This document shows, one piece after another, positions 6,559 to 11,935 of a stretch of 11,935 nucleotides of DNA (within the stretch, counting starts at the first letter, position 1; every line of letters starts with the position of its first letter). Source of the stretch: an uncultured Phycisphaerales bacterium. GTDB taxonomy: Bacteria; Planctomycetota; Phycisphaerae; Phycisphaerales; UBA1924. Both the position numbers and the translations under genes were made by a program. The stretch lies in the NCBI GenBank assembly GCA_937879825.1, contig CALFMQ010000216.1, positions 1-11,935 on the forward strand, written 5' to 3'. The notes under the pieces are model-generated. The model was not told the origin of the DNA. It saw only the letters and a list, made by a program, of their open reading frames with translations, and did not search any database.

Positions 6559-7521
6559 ATGGGTGGTGATCGCATGTCGAGGCGCGAAGCGATGGGTGTG
6601 ATCGGGCTCGGTGCCGCTGCGGGCGTGGTCGGGGCGTGCGCCTCAACGAAGCAGGGCGGCGCATCGGCCGACAAGACGCCGCTCTTCCGGATCTCGCTCG
6701 CGGAGTGGTCCCTGCACCGCGAACTCGGATCGGGCCAACTGGACCATCTCGACCTCGCGCGCGTCGCCCGGCGCGACTACGGCATCGAGGCGGTCGAGTA
6801 TGTGAACTCGTTCTTCAAGCAGCACGCGCTGGACGAGGCCTACATCGGTGAGATGGTGCGAAGGGCTGAGGGCGAGGGCGTGCGATCGCTGCTCATCATG
6901 TGCGACGGCGAAGGGGCCCTGGGCGATGCCGATGGCGGCAAGCGCACGGAAGCGGTGAACAACCATCTGAAGTGGCTGGCCGCCGCGGCGATGCTCGGGT
7001 GCCACTCGATCCGCGTGAACGCCGCCAGTTCGGGATCCTACGAGGAGCAGATGCGACTCGCGGCTGACGGGCTGCGTCGGCTCACGGAGCGCGCCGAGTC
7101 ATACGGATTGAATGTGATCGTTGAGAACCATGGCGGATTGTCGTCGAACGGTGAGTGGCTCTCGGGTGTGATGCGGATGGTGGATCATCCCCGATGCGGC
7201 ACGCTGCCCGATTTCGGCAACTTCTGCATGGACTGGTCGCGCGCGGGCGACTCGGACGCGTGGTACGACCGTTACAAGGGGGTCGGGGAGATGATGCCGT
7301 TCGCCAAGGCGGTCAGCGCCAAGAGTCACGAGTTCGACGATGCCGGGAGCGAGGTCCGCACGGACTACCGGAGGATGATGCGCATCGTGCTCGATGCGGG
7401 GTATCGGGGGTTCGTGGGGATCGAGTACGAGGGCGACTCGGTGCCGGAGCGCGAGGGTATCAGCCGGACGCTCGGGCTCCTGAAGCGAGTCCGCGACGAG
7501 ATGTCGCCGGAGTACGCGTAG
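6559..7521 (+). CDS. Tat-exported xylose isomerase-like TIM-barrel protein (putative lipoprotein)
   Basis: This 320-residue protein begins with a twin-arginine signal (MSRREAMGVIGLG) and a lipobox-like VGAC at C27, so it is probably exported folded and lipid-anchored. The mature part (about 42-315) is a sugar phosphate isomerase/epimerase TIM barrel. Likely metal ligands are E189 (VENHGG), D218 (PDFGNF), H257 (KSHEFD) and E289 or E291 (GIEYEG). The family uses a divalent metal to isomerise, epimerise or cleave sugars and keto-sugars. Export makes an unphosphorylated sugar or glycoside more likely than a sugar phosphate. The ATG at 6559 has GGAGG (6549-6553) 5 bases upstream; an in-frame ATG at 6574 begins directly at the Tat motif. 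It starts 14 bases after the MscS gene but probably belongs functionally with the sugar cluster that follows. Confidence 0.85.
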   Translation: MGGDRMSRREAMGVIGLGAAAGVVGACASTKQGGASADKTPLFRISLAEWSLHRELGSGQLDHLDLARVARRDYGIEAVEYVNSFFKQHALDEAYIGEMVRRAEGEGVRSLLIMCDGEGALGDADGGKRTEAVNNHLKWLAAAAMLGCHSIRVNAASSGSYEEQMRLAADGLRRLTERAESYGLNVIVENHGGLSSNGEWLSGVMRMVDHPRCGTLPDFGNFCMDWSRAGDSDAWYDRYKGVGEMMPFAKAVSAKSHEFDDAGSEVRTDYRRMMRIVLDAGYRGFVGIEYEGDSVPEREGISRTLGLLKRVRDEMSPEYA

Positions 7522-7610
7522 GCCGATCTTTGCGCGAGAAGGCGTAGGGAGCGTGGTGGGGTGGGGGGCGGTACACTCGGGCCTTCCGGGACGGAAATGG
7601 AGGGCGCTGC
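7522..7610 (+). promoter_or_regulatory. Intergenic region with candidate promoter for symporter operon
   Basis: These 89 bases hold a G-rich tract (7555-7571) followed at once by TACACT (7572-7577), a -10-like box identical to the one before the SpoIIE phosphatase gene. No good -35 lies at 16-18 bases. A strong ribosome binding site GGAGGG (7599-7604) sits 6 bases before the ATG at 7611. No rho-independent terminator for the preceding gene is evident. Confidence 0.35.
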
Positions 7611-8957
7611 ATGGAATATGTTGCCGCGAACGCTTCCCCGAATGGGCCGGGCGCTCTCAAAACGCGCCTGAGCGTGATGATGTTCCTGCAGTACGCGATC
7701 TGGGGCGCGTGGCTGCCGTTCTTGTGGTCATTCCTTGCGGACCACCGCGGGATGTCGGGCGAGAAAATCGGATCGATCTTTGCGGCGGGAGCGATAGGAG
7801 CGATCGTCGGTCCTTTCATTGCCGGACAGATCGCGGACCGCTATTTCTCAACGGAACGATTCCTGGCGATCTCGCACTTACTCGGTGCGGTGCTGATCTG
7901 GCAACTCGCGCGCGTCAGCGATTACTCGATGTTTGTCGGGTTCTCGCTCCTATATGGTCTGATCTACGCGCCGACACTCTCACTAACGAACTCGCTGGCG
8001 TTTCATCACCTTCCCGATCGTGACCGGGACTTCGGCAGAGTTCGGCTCTGGGGGACGGTCGGCTGGATCGCTGTGGGCATCACGATGGGGCATTGGCTGG
8101 CGCTCAGGCACACGCCGGAGGGTGCTGCGGATGCGGTGCTCGCGGCGCAGGTCGCTGGCAAGGCCGATGCATTCCGCTTGAGCGCTATTCTTGGACTGCT
8201 TATGGGCTTGTATTGCCTGACACTCCCGCACACGCCGCCCAGCAAGGGTGCCGAGAAACTCGCATTCGTGGAAGCGATCAGGGAAGCGGGGCGTCAGCCG
8301 TTGCTGGTGCTGTTTCTCCTTGCGGTGCCCGTGTCGTGCATCCATCAGTTCTACTTTGTGCATACTGAGACATTCCTGTCGAATCAGCAGGTCGCGGCAC
8401 CCTCGTGGGCCAAGCAGGTGTTCGGCGAGGGCGGCGGCGGCGTGATGACGGTCGGCCAGATGGCCGAGGTGATCGTGCTCGCGATGATCCCGCTTGTCTC
8501 CAAGGCGCTCTCGCGTAAGGCGCTCTTGTCACTCGGGCTGATCGCCTACGCGGCGCGGATGGCGTTGTTTGCGTATGTGGACCAGGTCGCGGGCGTGACG
8601 GGATTGCAGCCCGTTTCGATTCTCATCGCGGGCGTCGCGCTGCACGGTCTCTGCTTCGGGTGTTTCATCTTTGTCGCGTTCATGGTGGTTGATGAGAACA
8701 CGACACCTGATGTTCGTGCGAGCGCCCAGTCACTATTCAATCTCGTCATTGTCGGAATCGGGATCATCGTTGGGAGCATGATCGCGGGCAGAGCGGCCGA
8801 GTGGGCCAAGCACGGCACGGACACGATCGACTACACATCACTCTTCAGCATCCCGATGTGGGCATCGCTCGTCTGTCTCGGTTTGCTGCTCGCTCTCTAT
8901 CCCGGTCGGTCGGCCAGCGAGCGGATTCGAGCATACCGAGCGGGATCGCAGCCGTGA
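7611..8957 (+). CDS. MFS nucleoside:H+ symporter family transporter (NupG/XapB-like)
   Basis: This 448-residue polytopic membrane protein has about twelve hydrophobic segments. It matches the nucleoside:H+ symporter family: FLQYAIWGAWLP in TM1, GPFIAGQIADRYFS after TM2, YAPTLSLTNSLAF near TM4, RLWGTVGWI (residues 145-153) in TM5, LTLPHTPP ending the first half, and GQMAEVIVLAMIP (282-294) in the second half. E. coli NupG and XapB have the same landmarks and import nucleosides with protons. Family members in Planctomycetota and Bacteroidota commonly sit in sugar-oxidation clusters, so the substrate here may be a sugar or keto-sugar rather than a nucleoside; this is inference. The start has GGAGGG 6 bases upstream. 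The stop overlaps the next gene's start (GTGA), indicating an operon with the isomerase and oxidoreductase genes. Confidence 0.88.
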   Translation: MEYVAANASPNGPGALKTRLSVMMFLQYAIWGAWLPFLWSFLADHRGMSGEKIGSIFAAGAIGAIVGPFIAGQIADRYFSTERFLAISHLLGAVLIWQLARVSDYSMFVGFSLLYGLIYAPTLSLTNSLAFHHLPDRDRDFGRVRLWGTVGWIAVGITMGHWLALRHTPEGAADAVLAAQVAGKADAFRLSAILGLLMGLYCLTLPHTPPSKGAEKLAFVEAIREAGRQPLLVLFLLAVPVSCIHQFYFVHTETFLSNQQVAAPSWAKQVFGEGGGGVMTVGQMAEVIVLAMIPLVSKALSRKALLSLGLIAYAARMALFAYVDQVAGVTGLQPVSILIAGVALHGLCFGCFIFVAFMVVDENTTPDVRASAQSLFNLVIVGIGIIVGSMIAGRAAEWAKHGTDTIDYTSLFSIPMWASLVCLGLLLALYPGRSASERIRAYRAGSQP

Positions 8958-9775
8958 ACCTCGGCGTCTGCTCGTGGTCGCTTCGTCCAGAGTCGCCCGC
9001 GGCGTTGGAGGCCAAGGTGCGCGAGTGCGGTCTGAGTGCCGTACAACTGGCGCTCGATCCGATCCGGCGCGGGGAGTGGGGTCTCGGCGACACGCAGCGC
9101 ACGCTCGGTGAAGCCGGCATCACGATCCTCTCGGGCATGATGGGGATGCGGGGCGAGGACTACGCAACGCTCGCGTCGATTCGCAGGACGGGCGGCGTGC
9201 GTCCGAGCGCCACCTGGCCAGAGAATGTCGAGGCCGCCAAACGCAACGCCGATATCGCGGCGTCGCTCGGGCTGACGCTCGTCACCTTCCACGCGGGATT
9301 CATCCCGGAGGACCCGGCGGATGAGGAACGCGGCGTGATGATCGAGCGGCTGCTCACCCTGATTGACATCTTCGACGAGCGCGATGTGCGGATCGGTCTG
9401 GAGACGGGGCAGGAGCCGGCGCACGTCGTCAGGCGGCTGATCGACGATATGGGCGTCGAGGTCGGCGTGAACTTCGACCCGGCGAACATGATTCTCTACG
9501 GCATGGGCGACCCGGTGGAGTCGCTCGATCTGCTGGCGGAGCATGTGGTGCAGATCCACATCAAGGATGCGCTCTCCGCGGGAGCCGCCGGAGCGTGGGG
9601 CACGGAGGTGCCTGTCGGCACGGGCGAGGTGCAGTGGGACTCGTTCTTCGGAGTCATCGCCGATCGCGGGCTGGATGTCGATCTGGTCATCGAGCGCGAG
9701 AGCGGCAAGTGCCGGGTCGAGGATGTCGTGCAGGCGGCGGACCTGGTGCGCCGTCATCACAAGGTGGGCGCGTGA
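8954..9775 (+). CDS. Cytoplasmic sugar phosphate isomerase/epimerase (xylose isomerase-like TIM barrel)
   Basis: This 273-residue protein starts with MNLGVCSWSL, the usual first strand of this family, and has no signal peptide, unlike its relative at 6559. The four expected divalent-metal ligands are visible as E150 (GLETG), D175 (NFDPAN), H202 (QIHIKDA) and E247 (VIERES); H113 (TFHAGF) is a likely substrate contact. Related enzymes include hydroxypyruvate isomerase, tagatose/psicose 3-epimerase, IolE/IolI and keto-glycoside-cleaving enzymes; the exact reaction cannot be assigned. I chose the GTG at 8954 because it overlaps the symporter stop (8954-8957) and begins right at the first barrel strand. 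The frame stays open back to 8801, but that stretch is inside the symporter gene. Its stop overlaps the oxidoreductase start, again as GTGA. Confidence 0.9.
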   Translation: MNLGVCSWSLRPESPAALEAKVRECGLSAVQLALDPIRRGEWGLGDTQRTLGEAGITILSGMMGMRGEDYATLASIRRTGGVRPSATWPENVEAAKRNADIAASLGLTLVTFHAGFIPEDPADEERGVMIERLLTLIDIFDERDVRIGLETGQEPAHVVRRLIDDMGVEVGVNFDPANMILYGMGDPVESLDLLAEHVVQIHIKDALSAGAAGAWGTEVPVGTGEVQWDSFFGVIADRGLDVDLVIERESGKCRVEDVVQAADLVRRHHKVGA

Positions 9776-10800
9776 CGGTCGGAGTGGGTGTGATCGGGCT
9801 CGGATTCATGGGCGCGACGCATGTGCGCGCCTACGCGAGCGCGAACGCGGCGGGGTTCTCAAACCGGCTGGTCGCGGTGGCGGACGGCGATGCGTCGCGG
9901 CGCGCGGGGCTTGCGGGGGTGCGCGGTAATCTCGGCGAGGCGTCGGACGAGCGGCTGTTCGATCCGGACGAGGTGTTCGCGAGCCATGACGCGTTCGAGG
10001 TGTGCGAGCATCCGGATGTGCAACTGTTGAGTATCTGCGTGCCGACGGACTCGCACGCGGTGTTCGCGAAATCTGCAATGGAGCGCGGCAAGCATGTGTT
10101 GATCGAGAAGCCGGTCGCGACGCGGATGGATGAAGTACGGCAGATTGCCCGGGTAGCGGTTGATGCAGGCGTGATATGCATGCCGGCGATGTGCATGCGG
10201 TTCTGGCCCGGTTGGAAGTGGTTGAAGCGTCGAGTGACCGATCGTTCGCTCGGGCGGGTGCGTAGTGCGGTGTTCACGCGGCTCGGGACGAGGCCGGATT
10301 GGTCGGACTTTTACAGCGATGACTTTCGCAGCGGCGGGGCGCTGTTCGATCTGCACATCCATGACGCGGACTTCGTGCGGTATCTCTTTGGGATGCCCGA
10401 TGAGGTGTTCAGCGTGGGCTCTCGCGCGCATGTAACCACGGCGTACCGGTTCAACAAGGGGCCGGGGCATGTGGTGGCCGAGGGCGGGTGGGACAACGCC
10501 GAGGGATTCGGTTTCCGTATGCATTTCCGGATTGTGTTCGAGGAAGCGACGGCGGAGGTCGACTTGGCGCGGTCGCCTCGGCTCATGGTCTCGCGGGATG
10601 GTCGGTGCGAGGCGGTGTCAACCGACGACGCGCTGACCGGGTACGACGGCGAGATCCGGGCGGCGGTAGATGCTGTGGAACGGGGGCTTCCATCGCCGGT
10701 AGACATTCAGGATGCACTGGGTGTGACTCGGCTGCTTGAGTGCGAACTGGAGAGTCTGGAGTCGGGGAGGGCGGTCCGGGCCGGGGGCGGCGGGCCATAA
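9772..10800 (+). CDS. Gfo/Idh/MocA family NAD(P)-dependent oxidoreductase (cytoplasmic)
   Basis: This 342-residue protein begins with a Rossmann fold: GVIGLGFMG (dinucleotide-binding G9-x-G11-x-x-G14) and VAVADGD after the second strand. It continues with ICVPTDSHAV and the family signature EKPVA (E112-K113-P114, catalytic Lys). The C-terminal alpha/beta domain carries GGALFDLHIHDADFV with D193 and H197, the usual substrate-site Asp/His. Such enzymes oxidise or reduce a sugar or inositol hydroxyl with NAD(P). There is no signal peptide, so it acts in the cytoplasm. The GTG start at 9772 overlaps the isomerase stop (9772-9775) and places the GxGxxG motif normally; the open frame further upstream lies within the isomerase gene. 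It ends the symporter-isomerase-oxidoreductase operon. The C-terminal tail is Gly/Ala-rich and probably disordered. Confidence 0.92.
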   Translation: MTVGVGVIGLGFMGATHVRAYASANAAGFSNRLVAVADGDASRRAGLAGVRGNLGEASDERLFDPDEVFASHDAFEVCEHPDVQLLSICVPTDSHAVFAKSAMERGKHVLIEKPVATRMDEVRQIARVAVDAGVICMPAMCMRFWPGWKWLKRRVTDRSLGRVRSAVFTRLGTRPDWSDFYSDDFRSGGALFDLHIHDADFVRYLFGMPDEVFSVGSRAHVTTAYRFNKGPGHVVAEGGWDNAEGFGFRMHFRIVFEEATAEVDLARSPRLMVSRDGRCEAVSTDDALTGYDGEIRAAVDAVERGLPSPVDIQDALGVTRLLECELESLESGRAVRAGGGGP

Positions 10801-10812
10801 ATTGGGGATGTG

Positions 10813-10841
10813 TTGGCGGGGAGCCACCGTGGCGGTAGTGT
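10813..10841 (+). promoter_or_regulatory. Likely promoter for Tat-exported oxidoreductase
   Basis: TTGGCG (10813-10818) and TAGTGT (10836-10841) are separated by 17 bases. The 11-base inverted repeat GCCACCGTGGC (10823-10833) lies wholly within the spacer and could be an operator. Downstream, GAGGAG (10868-10873) is a good ribosome binding site 6 bases before the ATG at 10880. The -10 match is weak (three of six). Confidence 0.4.
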
Positions 10842-10879
10842 GACTCCTTCCACGGGTCAACAGAAGTGAGGAGATCGAT

Positions 10880-11935
10880 ATGACGGATCAGGATCGCGGA
10901 GTGGGGGCATCGGGCAACGGTCGTTCGCGGCGGGAGTTCCTCCAGACCGGGGCGGCGGTGGCCGGGGCCGCGGCGCTGTTCGGCGTGGCGGGCAAGGCGG
11001 CGGCCCGTCGAGAGGATCCGATCGTCAAGGCCCGGCCCCGCGTGCCTCTGAAGGACGGCGAGCCGGTTCGGATGGGCGTGATCGGCCCCGGCGGCATGGG
11101 CACGGGCCACTGCCACGCGTTCATGAACCTGACCAAGGGCGGGCACATGAACGCCCGCATCGTCGCGGTCGCCGATGTCAACGACCTCAACGCGTACAAC
11201 GCCAAGAAGATCCTGGAAGAGGGGCAGGCGGGGGGCGGCGAGGTGCAGACCTACCGCGATTACAACGAGTTGCTGTCGCGCGATGACATCCACGCCGTGC
11301 TGATCGCGTCGCCCGAGCACTGGCACGCGCAGATGGCCATCGATGCGATCGCTGCGGGGAAGGATGTGTATCTCGAGAAGCCGATGACGCTCAATCTCGA
11401 TGACGCGCTCCGGCTCTACAAGGTTGTGAAGGCGAACCCGGACATCATCCTGCAGGTCGGCACGCAGATGATGCAGCTCCCCAAGTACAAGGCGGCGCAG
11501 CGGCTCATCGCGGAGGGCGCGATCGGCGACCCGACCTGCTCGCAGACGAGTTACTGCAGAAACTCCCTCAAGGGCGAGTGGCTGTATTACAACATCGACT
11601 CTCGATGGACTCCGGGCGAGAATCTCGATTGGGACAACTGGTGCGGCCCCCTTGGGCAGGCGCCGTGGAATCCCGAGATCTATGCGCGTTGGCGCCGGTA
11701 CAAGAAGTACTCGACGGGCATCTTCGGTGACCTGCTCGTGCATGTGATGACGCCGCTGGTGATGGCTCTGGATCAGGGTTGGCCCACGCGTGTTGTCGGG
11801 GCGGGTGCGCACATCTCCGACAAGGCGATGGAGAACCCGGACCAGGTGAATCTCATCGCCGAGTTCGAGACCGGGCACCAGATGATCGTCGCGGGCTCCA
11901 CCTGCAACGAGGTCGGTCTGGAGACCCTCATCCGC
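10880..11935 (+). CDS. Tat-exported Gfo/Idh/MocA family oxidoreductase (partial, runs off right edge)
   Basis: The frame is open from the ATG at 10880 to the end of the window (352 residues visible). The N-terminus has a twin-arginine signal SRREFLQTGAAVAGAAALFG (residues 16-35), so the enzyme is exported folded. The Rossmann domain follows with MGVIGPGGMG (G69-x-G71-x-x-G74), VAVADVND, ASPEHWHAQMA and LEKPM (E166-K167-P168). The C-terminal domain shows GENLDWDNWCGP and GIFGDLLVH (D284, H288 as likely active-site residues), typical of the Tat-exported subfamily abundant in Planctomycetota. It carries its own NAD(P), which must be loaded before export, as in Zymomonas glucose-fructose oxidoreductase. 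The gene has a separate candidate promoter but lies 79 bases after the cytoplasmic oxidoreductase gene, so it is probably part of the same pathway. Confidence 0.92.
   Translation, partial: MTDQDRGVGASGNGRSRREFLQTGAAVAGAAALFGVAGKAAARREDPIVKARPRVPLKDGEPVRMGVIGPGGMGTGHCHAFMNLTKGGHMNARIVAVADVNDLNAYNAKKILEEGQAGGGEVQTYRDYNELLSRDDIHAVLIASPEHWHAQMAIDAIAAGKDVYLEKPMTLNLDDALRLYKVVKANPDIILQVGTQMMQLPKYKAAQRLIAEGAIGDPTCSQTSYCRNSLKGEWLYYNIDSRWTPGENLDWDNWCGPLGQAPWNPEIYARWRRYKKYSTGIFGDLLVHVMTPLVMALDQGWPTRVVGAGAHISDKAMENPDQVNLIAEFETGHQMIVAGSTCNEVGLETLIR

Noticed and set aside
8801..8953. Upstream-extended start for the cytoplasmic TIM-barrel gene.
   Set aside because: The stretch lies inside the symporter gene, and the barrel's first strand begins right after the GTG at 8954.
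10583..11878. Long open reading frame on the minus strand opposite the oxidoreductase genes.
   Set aside because: It is antisense to two well-supported Gfo/Idh/MocA genes, spans their intergenic region, and its Arg/His/Pro-rich translation resembles no family; such frames are common in high-GC DNA.
1..11935. A defence system, CRISPR array, mobile element or toxin-antitoxin pair.
   Set aside because: I looked for repeats, integrase/transposase motifs and small paired genes and found none; all sizeable coding regions belong to metabolic, signalling or envelope families.

Overview
The window is high-GC bacterial DNA with tightly packed genes, several 4-base start/stop overlaps and GTG starts. 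Three things together point to a Planctomycetota bacterium, probably Phycisphaerae-like: Tat-exported Gfo/Idh/MocA and xylose-isomerase-like proteins, a NupG-type symporter beside them, and a DUF481 outer-membrane barrel. The taxonomic call is inference. I see no rRNA, tRNA, CRISPR array, insertion sequence or sign of recent transfer.

Left part (1-2465, minus strand): an operon read right to left. It has a fungal-type cytosine deaminase, then an exported M28-family zinc peptidase, then the start of a DUF899 thioredoxin-like protein that runs off the left edge. A 70-base divergent promoter region separates it from a plus-strand pair: a GAF plus SpoIIE/PP2C-type phosphatase (RsbU-like), with a small YkgJ-type cysteine-cluster protein coupled to it by an ATGA overlap.

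Middle (4314-6544): a dodecin gene on the minus strand converges on the YkgJ-like gene. It is divergent from a plus-strand envelope pair made of a DUF481 outer-membrane barrel and a small MscS-type mechanosensitive channel.

Right part (6559-11935, plus strand): a carbohydrate-processing cluster. It holds a Tat/lipoprotein TIM-barrel isomerase-like protein, a NupG-like nucleoside/sugar:H+ symporter, a cytoplasmic TIM-barrel isomerase, a cytoplasmic Gfo/Idh/MocA oxidoreductase, and the start of a Tat-exported Gfo/Idh/MocA oxidoreductase cut by the right edge. The symporter, cytoplasmic isomerase and cytoplasmic oxidoreductase are joined by GTGA overlaps. The working model is an exported isomerase and oxidoreductase acting on a sugar or glycoside outside the cytoplasm, the symporter importing the product, and a second isomerase/oxidoreductase pair finishing the job inside. 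The substrate cannot be read from sequence.

Nothing here is clearly an undescribed system. The most interesting items are the paired exported/cytoplasmic sugar cluster, the fungal-type cytosine deaminase, an M28 peptidase with Asn where the catalytic Glu is expected, and a recurring GGCG...TACACT-like promoter signature.
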